From Tissierella praeacuta_A (GTDB taxonomy: Bacteria > Bacillota > Clostridia > Tissierellales > Tissierellaceae): a DNA stretch of 64,000 bases. A program made the position numbers and the translations under genes. Positions within the stretch are counted from its first letter, which is position 1. The number at the start of each line of letters is the position of its first letter. Positions 43,908 through 52,549 of this stretch are shown here, in pieces. Below the pieces are notes generated by a model, which did not search any database, was not told the DNA's origin, and worked only from the letters and a program-made list of their open reading frames with translations. The stretch spans positions 186,001 through 250,000 of the forward strand of contig NZ_JBEBOY010000001.1 of the NCBI RefSeq assembly GCF_040396155.1, in the 5' to 3' direction.

Positions 43908-43934
43908 AAAAAAAGGAGGTTAATCCTCCCTTTT
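43908..43934 (-). terminator. Terminator after the opp operon
   Basis: GGAGG / CCTCC stem flanked by A/T pairs with a 5-nt loop, followed by seven T on the minus strand, 12 nt past the small membrane protein gene. Confidence 0.8.
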
Positions 43935-43946
43935 AAACTTATTATA

Positions 43947-44126
43947 TTAATAAAATAATATCCATATAATTAATGCAACTATGGCAAAGATACCTATAAA
44001 AGCTGGAACTATATAATAACTAAGAGCTATTGCCATAGCTATAAAATCTCCTCTTTCTAATTCTACATCTTTTTTATCTTCATCAAGTTCTTTTTTATTA
44101 AGTATCTCTTTTATCTTATTAAACAT
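43947..44126 (-). CDS. 59-residue membrane protein after oppF
   Basis: Small protein with a charged N-terminal half (NKIKEILNKKELDEDKKDVELERGD) and one hydrophobic segment near 33-57 (FIAMAIALSYYIVPAFIGIFAIVALIIWILFY region). The ATG at 44126 is chosen because AAAGG is 8 nt upstream. It lies 18 nt after oppF on the same strand with a terminator behind, so it is the last gene of the opp operon. No family recognised; an accessory to the peptide permease is possible but unproven. Confidence 0.65.
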   Translation of the reverse strand: MFNKIKEILNKKELDEDKKDVELERGDFIAMAIALSYYIVPAFIGIFAIVALIIWILFY

Positions 44127-44144
44127 TGACATTTCCTTTCTATA

Positions 44145-45119
44145 TTATATCTCTCCAGCAAAATGGCATGAAACAAAATGTTCAGGTCTTATTTCCCTAT
44201 ATTCTGGAACAACTTCCTTACATACATCCTTTGCATAGACACATCTAGTATGGAACTTACATCCAGAAGGAGTATTTACATTGGACGGAATTTCTCCAAT
44301 AATTGCCTCCATTTTCTTTATCTTAGTTGGGTCTGCTATTGGAATAGCCGATAGTAAAGCACGAGTATATGGATGTAATGGTTCATCATATAAATTATGC
44401 TTATTAGCTAATTCCACAATTGTACCTAAATACATAACCCCTATCCTATCGGATATATGTTTTACAACAGATAAATCATGGGATATAAATAAATATGAAA
44501 GATTCATCCTTTCCTGTAGATCCATCATTAAATTTAACACCTGTGACTGAATGGATACATCAAGGGCTGAAACAGGTTCATCACATACAATAAACTCAGG
44601 ATTAAGTGCCAAGGCTCTTGCTATTCCAATTCTCTGTCTTTGCCCCCCAGAAAATTGGTGTGGATATCTATAAATATGATAATCTGATAATCCACAGTTT
44701 TCAACAACCTGGATCACTCTTTCTGTATATTCTTTTCCCTTTTTTACCAGACCATGTGCAAGCATTGCCTCTCCTACTATTGTACTAACATTCATTCTGG
44801 GGTTCAAGGAGCTATATGGATCTTGAAAAATAATTTGCATTTTTCTTCTTAAGTTTTTTAATTCTTTTCCTTTTAATCCTGCAATATCCATTCCATTATA
44901 GAGTATTTCACCTTCTGTTGGTTCATACAATCTTGCTATTGTCCTGCCTAAAGTAGATTTGCCACATCCAGATTCTCCCACAAGTCCTAATGTTTCACCT
45001 TTTCTAATATATAAAGATACTCCATCTACCGCTTTAACATTGTTTATGATTTTTTGCAACAATCCACCTTTTATAGGGAAATATTTTTTCACATCTTTAA
45101 CTTCTAATAATTTTTCCAT
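44145..45119 (-). CDS. oppF: Oligopeptide ABC transporter ATPase OppF
   Basis: Second ATPase of the oligopeptide/dipeptide importer. Walker A GESGCGKST, Q-loop IIFQDPYSSLNPRM, signature FSGGQRQRIGIARAL, Walker B FIVCDEPVSALD and FISHDLSVV. The C-terminal Cys motif CKFHTRC...CxxVxPEYRE is the Fe-S-binding tail of the Opp/Dpp family. Its ATG overlaps the OppD stop (TAATG), so translation is coupled. Substrate is peptide; nickel import by an Nik-like version is less likely. Confidence 0.94.
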   Translation of the reverse strand: MEKLLEVKDVKKYFPIKGGLLQKIINNVKAVDGVSLYIRKGETLGLVGESGCGKSTLGRTIARLYEPTEGEILYNGMDIAGLKGKELKNLRRKMQIIFQDPYSSLNPRMNVSTIVGEAMLAHGLVKKGKEYTERVIQVVENCGLSDYHIYRYPHQFSGGQRQRIGIARALALNPEFIVCDEPVSALDVSIQSQVLNLMMDLQERMNLSYLFISHDLSVVKHISDRIGVMYLGTIVELANKHNLYDEPLHPYTRALLSAIPIADPTKIKKMEAIIGEIPSNVNTPSGCKFHTRCVYAKDVCKEVVPEYREIRPEHFVSCHFAGEI

Positions 45120-46111
45120 TATATATTTCCCTCCCCTTTAGAACATTCTTTTGAATATAAGAAACAATTTGCAGTATGTCCTTCATTTATTTCATAGGTA
45201 CCAGGGTGCCCTTTCAAACATTTATCCATTGCATGCTTACATCTCGGTGCAAAATAGCATCCTTCTGGTAACTCAAATGGATTTGGAACAACTCCTTCAA
45301 TACTATTTAACCTAGCTTTGTCCTCATCTAAATTTGGAATTGATGATAATAATCCTTGAGTATAGGGGTGCTTTGGATTTTTAAATAATTCCACTACAGG
45401 AGCCGATTCTACAACCCTACCAGAATACATTACTAACACATGATGAGCCATCTGAGCTACAACACCTAAATCATGGGTAATCAACATTATGGCTGTGTTA
45501 GTTTCTTTTTGCAATTCATTCATTAAAGATAATATCTGAGATTGAATAGTAACATCTAATGCAGTTGTTGGCTCATCTGCAATTAATATCTTTGGATTAC
45601 ATGCCAATGCCATGGCAATCATAACCCTTTGCCTCATGCCGCCTGATAACTGATGAGGATAGTCATCTACAACTTTTTCAGCTCTAGGAATCCCAACTTG
45701 CTTCAATAATGCAATGGACTTTTCCCGTGCTTCTTCTTTTTTCATTTTCTGATGTAATATTATAGATTCAGAAATTTGCCTTCCTATTCTAAATACTGGG
45801 TTTAATGAAGTCATAGGCTCTTGAAATATCATAGAAATTTCATTTCCCCTGTAATGCCGCATTTTAGCCTCATCTATCCCAACAAGTTCCTCTCCATTAA
45901 ACTTAATTGATCCTTTTACTATTTTTCCTGGTTTTTCTATTAAATGCAATATACTCATTGCATTGATACTCTTTCCACAACCAGATTCTCCAACTATACC
46001 TAGAGTCTGACCTACTTTCATGGTATAGGATACACCGTCTACTGCCTTTACTGTACCTTTGTCAGTAAAGAAATATGTTGTCAGATCCTTAACTTCTAAT
46101 ATATTTTCCAT
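45119..46111 (-). CDS. oppD: Oligopeptide ABC transporter ATPase OppD
   Basis: First ATPase of the peptide importer: Walker A GESGCGKSI, Q-loop MIFQEPMTSLNPV, signature LSGGMRQRVMIAMAL, Walker B ILIADEPTTALD, MLITHDLGVV. The Cys-rich C-terminal segment FAPRCKHAMDKCLKG is as in OppD. The ATG at 46111 is taken because the protein then begins MENILEVKDL, as relatives do; the longer frame runs into oppC. It couples with OppF. Confidence 0.94.
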   Translation of the reverse strand: MENILEVKDLTTYFFTDKGTVKAVDGVSYTMKVGQTLGIVGESGCGKSINAMSILHLIEKPGKIVKGSIKFNGEELVGIDEAKMRHYRGNEISMIFQEPMTSLNPVFRIGRQISESIILHQKMKKEEAREKSIALLKQVGIPRAEKVVDDYPHQLSGGMRQRVMIAMALACNPKILIADEPTTALDVTIQSQILSLMNELQKETNTAIMLITHDLGVVAQMAHHVLVMYSGRVVESAPVVELFKNPKHPYTQGLLSSIPNLDEDKARLNSIEGVVPNPFELPEGCYFAPRCKHAMDKCLKGHPGTYEINEGHTANCFLYSKECSKGEGNI

Positions 46112-46118
46112 ATATTCT

Positions 46119-47033
46119 CTACCTACTTTCCTTAGGGTCAAAGGCATCTCTCAATCCTTCACCCAATAAATTTATACTTACAACAGTTAGCATTATCATA
46201 ATTCCAGGTGGTAACCACATCCATGGATAGGTATTAAACACCTTGTTATTTCTAGCTCTTTCAACCATATTACCCCAAGTTGGTATTGGTGGTGATACGC
46301 CTAATCCTAGAAATGATAAACCTGCTTCTGTAAGAATGGCACTGGCCATTTCTAAAGTCGCACTAACTATTATATATGCAAAAGTATTGGGTAGTAAATG
46401 ACGAACTATTTTTGCTCTATCTGAAAGCCCCAAAGCCTCTGTAGCTTGCATAAACTCTTGCTCTCTTAATGAAAGTATTTGACCTCTTACTATACGCGCA
46501 AGGCCCGGCCAGCTTAATATCCCAATTAATAACATTACTATATACATCTTATTCTCCGAACTAGTCGTAAACATTAATGCTGCAGAAATAGATATTACCG
46601 TTGGTGTAAATGGAATAGAATATACAATTTCAGCAAAACGCATAAGTACATTATCTACTATTCCTCCATAGTACCCTGCAATTCCCCCGACTATGGAACC
46701 TAATATAACTGATACCCCTGCTGCCATTAAACCAACTAAGATAGAAATTCTACCACCTAATAAAAGTCGTAGAAGTACATCTCTACCTTGTTCATCTGTA
46801 CCTAGCCAATGTTCTCTTGAAGGTGGTAGATTTTTATTTTCCAAAGCGAATTCAGACATACTATATGATGACAACATTGGACCGAAAGTCACTAACAGTA
46901 CTATTATAATAAATATTACAGAGCCTGCTACGGCTACTTTATTCTTCTTAAATCTTTCCCAAGCTAATTGCCAAGGACCTATTGCCTTTGCCTTAGACAT
47001 TTTTTCCTTTATATCTATTGATTTTTCAATCAT
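46119..47033 (-). CDS. oppC: Oligopeptide ABC transporter permease OppC
   Basis: Inner-membrane permease with six membrane segments and the EAA loop RIVRGQILSLREQEFMQATEALGLS, plus HLLPNTFAYIIVSATLEMASAIL. The N-terminal cytoplasmic helix (SIDIKEKMSKAKAIGPWQLAWERFKKNK) is typical of OppC. The ATG at 47033 lies 7 nt after AGGAGG. It pairs with OppB. Confidence 0.94.
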   Translation of the reverse strand: MIEKSIDIKEKMSKAKAIGPWQLAWERFKKNKVAVAGSVIFIIIVLLVTFGPMLSSYSMSEFALENKNLPPSREHWLGTDEQGRDVLLRLLLGGRISILVGLMAAGVSVILGSIVGGIAGYYGGIVDNVLMRFAEIVYSIPFTPTVISISAALMFTTSSENKMYIVMLLIGILSWPGLARIVRGQILSLREQEFMQATEALGLSDRAKIVRHLLPNTFAYIIVSATLEMASAILTEAGLSFLGLGVSPPIPTWGNMVERARNNKVFNTYPWMWLPPGIMIMLTVVSINLLGEGLRDAFDPKESR

Positions 47034-47044
47034 CTTCACACCTC

Positions 47045-48037
47045 CTATTGAACTTTTATTCTAGGGTCTACTAATGCGTATGAAACATCTGCCAAAAGAT
47101 TTCCTGCTAATGTCAATACTGCATAGAAAACATTGGCTGCCATTAACATTGACATGTCCCTATCTTGAATGGAAGTGTACAATATATTCCCAATTCCTGG
47201 CCAGAGAAATACTGTTTCTAATAGTATTGAACCTCCAAATAGGCCAGGTATATAAAGACCTAATAATGTAACTATTGGTAATAATGCATTTCTAAAAGCA
47301 TGTTTATATATAACAACCTTTTCAGTAAGACCTTTTGATCTAGCTGTTCTAATATAATCCTGATTTATTACTTCAATAACCGAGTTTCTTACATACCTAG
47401 TTAAACTTGCTAATGATGTAATAGTTAAAACAGTAACTGGTAAAATCATATGTTTAAGGACGTCTAATATTTCCGCCCCTCTGCTTGGATAACCTTTGAC
47501 TGCCATAACAACAGTCCTCATTCCATTTAATGGAAATGTAAATGCCCAATTCTTACTTGGTATTGCTATAAAAAATATAAGCAATAATGCAAAGAAAAAC
47601 GATGGCATAGATACTCCTGCCAGTGAAAAAATTGTCCAAAAATTATCAAATAGACCATATTTTTTAACTGCCGATTTAATTCCTACGGGAATCGCTATAA
47701 TAAAAGCTAGTGCCATGGATATTACATTAAGAGAAAATGAATTCCAAATATAAGTTCCTATAACGTCTCTCACCGGTTTTCTATATTTAAGTGATTTACC
47801 AAAATCACCCTTTAAAGTTCTTCCAAGCCATTTAAAATATTGAATATATTTAGGTTTGTCCAATCCCAGCTGTTCCCTTATTAGCTGTTGCTGCTCAACA
47901 GTTACCTTTGACCCCTGTCCTAAATATGCATTTACTTGATCCCCTGGCATCATTTCAAGAATACCAAATATGACCATTGTTATAACTATAAGTACAGGTA
48001 TTAAATGCAATAACCTTCTTACTATATATTTTAACAT
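47045..48037 (-). CDS. oppB: Oligopeptide ABC transporter permease OppB
   Basis: Inner-membrane permease with six membrane segments, N-terminal MLKYIVRRLLHLIPVLIV, EAA loop RYVRNSVIEVINQDYIRTAR and C-terminal GGSILLETVFLWPGIG. At 330 residues it is full length. It follows oppA by 76 nt and is followed closely by oppC. AAGGAG precedes the ATG. Confidence 0.95.
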   Translation of the reverse strand: MLKYIVRRLLHLIPVLIVITMVIFGILEMMPGDQVNAYLGQGSKVTVEQQQLIREQLGLDKPKYIQYFKWLGRTLKGDFGKSLKYRKPVRDVIGTYIWNSFSLNVISMALAFIIAIPVGIKSAVKKYGLFDNFWTIFSLAGVSMPSFFFALLLIFFIAIPSKNWAFTFPLNGMRTVVMAVKGYPSRGAEILDVLKHMILPVTVLTITSLASLTRYVRNSVIEVINQDYIRTARSKGLTEKVVIYKHAFRNALLPIVTLLGLYIPGLFGGSILLETVFLWPGIGNILYTSIQDRDMSMLMAANVFYAVLTLAGNLLADVSYALVDPRIKVQ

Positions 48038-48113
48038 AATTTCTCACTCCTTCTGATATTTAGAGTAAAGGAGGCAGCAACGCAGGCTGCCCCATCTTAA
48101 ATCTAGATTAAAT

Positions 48114-49859
48114 TTATTCTACTATCTTAGCATCCTTCATTGCCTTTGCCCAATTGTATAATGAATTAGTCTTAAAATTAGTTAACTTAGGATTATATAA
48201 GTCAAAATATGTGTTAACATATACAGGCATCATTACAGCATCTTCATTAAGAATTTTAACTAATTCCTTATAAAGTGATTTAGCCTCTTCTATATCCATT
48301 ATTGTTTTACCTTTATCAAGTAATTCATCTACCTTAGGATTGCTATATCTAGATTCATTGTCTTTACCGCTTCCTATATCATCTGAATGGAAACTTGTAT
48401 ATAGTTCATGTGGGTCTGGAGTATCTAGGGATGTAGCCATAAAGAATAAACTCCACTTTTTAACATTTGCATCTGAATTATATTTTATATAGTCAAGAAG
48501 GGTGTTAAACTCTAGGTATGCGATATTAAGTTTAACTCCCAATCCTTTCTGCCAATCTCTCTCCCACATAGGAATAAGAGTAGCTAGGATATCATGGTCT
48601 GGAATTGCTGCTAAATTTAATTCCATAACCTTACCATTCTTTTCACGGAAACCTTGTGAATTTAACTTCCATCCTGCTTCGTCCAAAATTGATTTAGCCT
48701 TTTCCAAATCAAAATCATAATTATTTAATTCTGTTTTAAGTTTATCATCTAAAGCCCATGAAACCTGTGAAAATGGATGTGACTGAGTTCCTGCTATAAC
48801 TTCCCCTGTTTCTTCATCTTTGAAATATGAGTTTACAAATTCTTCTCTATTAAATGCATAATATAAAGCTTGGCGTACTTTTGGATCTGTTGTTGGACCA
48901 TATTCACAGTTTAGCTTTACATAGCCATATCCCGATCTTGGATATGTATTTAATTGCATACTAGCTTTTTTAGCATCTGCTATTTTATTTGGCTCAATTA
49001 CTTCAGCAAGTAAATCTATACCTTCAGTTGTTAATTCAACTATATCTGTAGTTTGGTCAACAAATTTCATTATAACATCTTTAATCATATATCCTTCTCC
49101 CCCATATTGGTCATTACGGGTTAGAGATATAAATTCTTTTTCTTTGAACATTTCAACTTTATATGGTCCTGAACCTATAGGCTCACCAGTTATTGCTTCA
49201 ACACCTGCAGTCTTGTTATATGAAAAATCTGCTCCATAATAATGTCTAGGCATTATTGGATAATAACAGTTCTGAAAGTTTACCCTTAGGGCATCTTCAA
49301 AATTAAATTGAACCGTATGTTCATCAATAGCTACAACACCTTCAAATGTCTCTGCTTTTCCCTTAGCATAATCCGCATAACCTTTCATATCTTTAACAGC
49401 GTAGCCATATCTACCTGTATAAGATGGGTCAGCAAGTACCTGATAAGTAAATACTACATCATCTGCCGTAACAGGCGTACCATCTGAGAATTTATGATCT
49501 TTTTTCATTTTGAAAGTAATGGTTTTATCATCATTTGAGAACTCCCATGACTCGGCAAGTTTCCCTTCAAATTCGCCCTCAAAATTTCTATCAATTAATC
49601 TTTCAAATACTAAATCAACTACATATCCATCATATGTTGCTGAATAGTATAATGGATTAAAGTTACCTGATGCCTCTGTAATACCTGATACTAAAGTACC
49701 GCTTGGTTCCTCTGCTGTTGGTTCATCACTTTGTTCCTCACCATTTGTATCCTCCATAGGTGGTGTATCAACTTCTTCGTTCTTTGGCTTACACCCTACC
49801 AAAAATGTAGATATCATCATGGTTAAAACTAATAAAAAAATAATACTTCTTTTCATCAT
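48114..49859 (-). CDS. oppA: Oligopeptide-binding lipoprotein OppA
   Basis: Extracellular solute-binding protein family 5, anchored by lipid (lipobox FLVGC, Cys23). The Thr/Glu/Pro-rich linker after the Cys is followed by the peptide-binding body, with WEFSNDDKTITFKMKKDHKFSDGTPVTADDVVFTYQ, the hallmark of the family, at about 104-140. Its 581 residues are complete. It is the first gene of oppABCDF, after a 745-nt leader region. Peptides are probably the main carbon and nitrogen source, fitting an amino-acid-fermenting anaerobe (inference). Confidence 0.95.
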   Translation of the reverse strand: MMKRSIIFLLVLTMMISTFLVGCKPKNEEVDTPPMEDTNGEEQSDEPTAEEPSGTLVSGITEASGNFNPLYYSATYDGYVVDLVFERLIDRNFEGEFEGKLAESWEFSNDDKTITFKMKKDHKFSDGTPVTADDVVFTYQVLADPSYTGRYGYAVKDMKGYADYAKGKAETFEGVVAIDEHTVQFNFEDALRVNFQNCYYPIMPRHYYGADFSYNKTAGVEAITGEPIGSGPYKVEMFKEKEFISLTRNDQYGGEGYMIKDVIMKFVDQTTDIVELTTEGIDLLAEVIEPNKIADAKKASMQLNTYPRSGYGYVKLNCEYGPTTDPKVRQALYYAFNREEFVNSYFKDEETGEVIAGTQSHPFSQVSWALDDKLKTELNNYDFDLEKAKSILDEAGWKLNSQGFREKNGKVMELNLAAIPDHDILATLIPMWERDWQKGLGVKLNIAYLEFNTLLDYIKYNSDANVKKWSLFFMATSLDTPDPHELYTSFHSDDIGSGKDNESRYSNPKVDELLDKGKTIMDIEEAKSLYKELVKILNEDAVMMPVYVNTYFDLYNPKLTNFKTNSLYNWAKAMKDAKIVE

Positions 49860-50221
49860 CCCTTTTATTCCCCCTTTATTTATTTTTAAAAAGCAGATAT
49901 ATCCTGATTTATATCCACTTTAAAAACAAAATAATTTAGATAAGTAAAACAATAAAGCAATTAATTTGTCTTCAATAACAATATATTGTTTAATATATTA
50001 TTCTATGATTTAGAAATTGTATTTTCTGAATTAGCTAAGTAGGCTAAAACTTTATTTACATTCTAATACCTATTAATTCTTATTTTGTCATTGTTAAACT
50101 GTATGGGAATTCCATGCTTGATTTATATAAAATAAAGTACTATTTCAATAACTTAGACTATTTATATTTATAGATAAGATTTATTTATAAGATTATAAAA
50201 ACCACTTTAATATTACATATG

Positions 50222-50247
50222 TTAAATTTATAGAACTATAAATTTAA
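50222..50247. repeat. Twelve-bp hairpin in the oppA upstream gap
   Basis: Perfect inverted repeat TTAAATTTATAG / CTATAAATTTAA with a 2-nt loop, only A/T pairs except the last. It has no T run, so it is not a standard terminator; an operator or structural role is possible. Confidence 0.55.
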
Positions 50248-50456
50248 TGACTATATATTACATATTATATATACTTTTACTAAATAGTCAATATATTCTT
50301 GAAAACTGAAATATTGAAATCTTAGCTTAAATAACTTCATATAGACTATATATCATTAATTTAAAACAATTAAGCAGATATAAAAAAATATAATTATTAT
50401 AGGAATTTAAACTATATTGAAAAAAACCGCCGTATTAAATGATTGATTCTGTATAA

Positions 50457-50498
50457 AAAAGCTACCCTGATAATTTTACCATTAGCAGGGCAACTTTT
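50457..50498 (-). terminator. Terminator-like hairpin, minus strand, upstream of oppA
   Basis: AAAAGTTGCCCTG (50498-50486) pairs with CAGGGTAGCTTTT (50469-50457). The two non-identical positions are G-U wobbles on the minus strand but C-A mismatches on the plus strand, so the RNA is probably made from the minus strand. TT follows the stem. There is no minus-strand gene before it until the tRNA at 51204, so what it terminates is unclear. Confidence 0.6.
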
Positions 50499-50605
50499 CT
50501 CTAATCTAATTCTGATTTATAGAAAGGGAGGTCATAAGGGTAAGATAGGGGTGAAATATTTATTTTATATACTATAATTATTATAAAAATACAGGGGGGA
50601 TTGTT

Positions 50606-51109
50606 ATGTTTAAAACTTTATTTCCTATTATGATACTTGGTATTATATTCTTATTTCTTAGTGTGATACTGAAGAATAAGAATACTAAATCTAATACTTC
50701 TGATGCTATTTATCCTTATGAAAACAAGAAATATTTATTGTCAGTTGCTGAGAAGAATTTCTATGATGTTTTGTTATTAGCAATTCAGGATACTAAATAT
50801 TATATATGTCCTAAAGTTCGCTTAGCTGATATTATTACTGTTGGTAAAACTGATAAGAGGCAATCATATTTCAATAAAATCCAGTCTAAACATATAGACT
50901 TTCTATTATGTGATAAAAATTCTTTAGCTCCTTTGTTGGCAATAGAACTTGATGACAGCAGCCATCTTAGAAATGATAGGATTGCTAGGGATATTTTTGT
51001 TGATAAGTCTTTAGAGTCTGCTGGATTAAATCTAATTAGATTTAAAGTTCAACAAACTTATACTATCGCGGAAATCAAAAATAAATTAAATATAAAAATT
51101 CCTAATTAA
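50606..51109 (+). CDS. DUF2726 family membrane-anchored protein
   Basis: 167-residue protein with one N-terminal membrane segment (residues 3-22) and a DUF2726 domain (about 45-160). The family resembles restriction-endonuclease-like folds: conserved HIDFLLCDKNSLAPLLAIELDDSSH and RDIFVDKSLESAGLNLIRF contain the acidic and Lys-type residues expected of a PD-(D/E)xK-like core. Enzyme activity is not shown. GGGGGG precedes the ATG. A perfect terminator follows. Confidence 0.85.
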   Translation: MFKTLFPIMILGIIFLFLSVILKNKNTKSNTSDAIYPYENKKYLLSVAEKNFYDVLLLAIQDTKYYICPKVRLADIITVGKTDKRQSYFNKIQSKHIDFLLCDKNSLAPLLAIELDDSSHLRNDRIARDIFVDKSLESAGLNLIRFKVQQTYTIAEIKNKLNIKIPN

Positions 51110-51161
51110 TTAGAAACCTTTTATTTTCTTTTTTATAGATAGTATAAATACTTCAAAAAAT

Positions 51162-51198
51162 AAAAAATACTTCTAGACTTTGTCTAGAAGTATTTTTT
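51162..51198. terminator. Bidirectional terminator between DUF2726 and tRNA-Lys
   Basis: A 17-bp perfect stem with a 3-nt loop, six A on one side and six T on the other; it serves the plus-strand DUF2726 gene and the minus-strand tRNA. Confidence 0.93.
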
Positions 51199-51203
51199 AT
51201 AAT

Positions 51204-51279
51204 TGGTGCACCTTCAGGGACTCGAACCCTGGGCCCACTGATTAAGAGTCAGTTGCTCTACCATCTGAGCTAAAGGTGC
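51204..51279 (-). tRNA. tRNA-Lys (anticodon CTT)
   Basis: Complete cloverleaf on the minus strand: acceptor GCACCTT / AAGGTGC, D-arm GCTC-AGATGGTA-GAGC, anticodon stem ACTGA / TCAGT with loop CTCTTAA, T-arm CAGGG-TTCGAGT-CCCTG, discriminator A and an encoded CCA (bases 51206-51204). It reads AAG codons. A strong promoter lies 24 nt upstream. Confident. Confidence 0.98.
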
Positions 51280-51302
51280 ATTTGTTTTTTTCAACATCTC
51301 TT

Positions 51303-51331
51303 ATTATACTACCTTAATTTATATTTGTCCA
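51303..51331 (-). promoter_or_regulatory. Promoter of tRNA-Lys
   Basis: On the minus strand TGGACA (51331-51326) and TATAAT (51308-51303) are exactly 17 nt apart, ending 23 nt before the mature tRNA. Confidence 0.85.
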
Positions 51332-51342
51332 TAGTTTTATTT

Positions 51343-51386
51343 AAAAAAAGCTAAATAAAAGAATTTTTTTCAGTTATTTAGCTTTT
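51343..51386 (-). terminator. Terminator after the DegV gene
   Basis: Thirteen-bp stem AAAAGCTAAATAA / TTATTTAGCTTTT with a 15-nt loop and a T run on the minus strand, just past the DegV stop and directly upstream of the tRNA promoter. Confidence 0.85.
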
Positions 51387-51392
51387 ACCATT

Positions 51393-52262
51393 CTATCCTT
51401 TATAATTTTCTCCCAAGAAAAATAATGCTATTGTTCCTGGGCCGGAATGAGCACCTATTGCTGCACCTATTGTATTTATAATAAATGTCTTAGCTCCAAA
51501 CCTCTCTATAATTAGCTCTTTTAGTTTTAATGCTCCTTCAAGATCATCTCCATGGGTTATGCAAATTATTTGTTCCTTTAAATCAGCATCCTTTGTTCTT
51601 TTCTCCATTATATCTAACATGGTTTTAAACACCTTATGTCTTCCTCTTACTTTTCCTAATGGAATTAGTTTTCCATCTTCAACATGAAGCACAGGTTTAA
51701 TATTTAGTAGACCACCTACGAATGCCTGCATCCTCGATACTCTTCCACCTCTAAATAAATATTCTATATCGTCAACTGTAAAGATATGCTCCATATTATC
51801 TTTATAAAATTCAATTGCCTTTAATATCTCCTCTTTTGTTTTACCTTCCTTTGCTAATTTTGCAGCTTGTAGAACAATAAGACCAAAACCACCTGAAGCT
51901 GCCTTTGTATCTACTATGTCTAAATCAAGATTTGGATACTCATCTATTATTGATTCCTTTATAACTAATGAAGTCTGATAAGTTCCTGATAATTGTGATG
52001 AGAATCCTATATATATAACGCTATCTCCATTCTTGGCATATTCTATAAACTTATCTTTAAATACATTCGGTGGTATTTGTGCTGTTTTATATACTTGACC
52101 ATTTTTCATATCTTCATATACTTTTTCTGGCATTATTGTAACATTATCTAGATATTCTTTATCATCATTTATTACGACAATAGGTAAGATCTCTATATTA
52201 TATTTTTCTATTATATCTTTTGATAAATCACAAGCACTATCACTTAATATTTTTATAGTCAT
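51393..52262 (-). CDS. DegV family fatty-acid-binding protein
   Basis: DegV/FakB-type protein that binds a fatty acid and, with a FakA kinase, forms acyl-phosphate for phospholipid synthesis. N-terminal DSACDLSKDIIEKY (residues 6-19), lipid-contact segment GFSSQLSGTYQTS and C-terminal GAAIGAHSGPGTIALFF are all present. The ATG at 52262 follows GGGAGGG; the upstream ATG overlaps the ribosome site. No fakA gene is adjacent. Confidence 0.92.
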   Translation of the reverse strand: MTIKILSDSACDLSKDIIEKYNIEILPIVVINDDKEYLDNVTIMPEKVYEDMKNGQVYKTAQIPPNVFKDKFIEYAKNGDSVIYIGFSSQLSGTYQTSLVIKESIIDEYPNLDLDIVDTKAASGGFGLIVLQAAKLAKEGKTKEEILKAIEFYKDNMEHIFTVDDIEYLFRGGRVSRMQAFVGGLLNIKPVLHVEDGKLIPLGKVRGRHKVFKTMLDIMEKRTKDADLKEQIICITHGDDLEGALKLKELIIERFGAKTFIINTIGAAIGAHSGPGTIALFFLGENYKG

Positions 52263-52396
52263 TTTATTCCCTCCCTTTCCCATTTAATATTATACAACAT
52301 TATACCAATAGAATTAACAATAAAATGAAAATAATGGCATATATTTTTTATTTTTTAAATAGATTATAATACTATTATTTTAAGGAGTTGAGCTTT

Positions 52397-52495
52397 ATGA
52401 AATTATTCTTTATTAAGAAAAAAACCTTATTTTGGATAATTGCAATATTAATTCTAATAATTATTCTATTTATGTGTATTCCTTTTTTAGTTTAG
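52397..52495 (+). CDS. 32-residue hydrophobic peptide
   Basis: ATG 52397 lies 9 nt after AAGGAG. It encodes MKLFFIKKKTLFWIIAIL and continues as a single membrane-spanning helix ending in MCIPFLV. No family recognised. Short basic N-terminus followed by one helix suits an integral-membrane microprotein or a toxin-like peptide; an antisense RNA partner was not seen. It lies 54 nt upstream of the ZIP transporter gene on the same strand and may share its transcript. Confidence 0.55.
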   Translation: MKLFFIKKKTLFWIIAILILIIILFMCIPFLV

Positions 52496-52549
52496 ACCTT
52501 GACTTAGGAAATATACATTCTTATACTTAATATAAAAGGAGGTTTGTTA

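Larger units (their letters stand above)
49860..50605. other. Long AT-rich gap upstream of oppA
   Basis: 746 nt without a convincing gene in any frame. It contains two hairpins (annotated separately) and a partial CodY-like motif (TTCAGAAAAT on the minus strand, 50021-50030). The oppA promoter must lie here, but no strong -35/-10 pair stands out in the AT-rich background. Confidence 0.7.

Noticed and set aside
50018..50032. CodY-box-like motif upstream of oppA
   Set aside because: Only ten of fifteen positions match the AATTTTCWGAAAATT pattern; such matches are expected by chance in DNA this AT-rich. Kept only as a remark in the gap entry.
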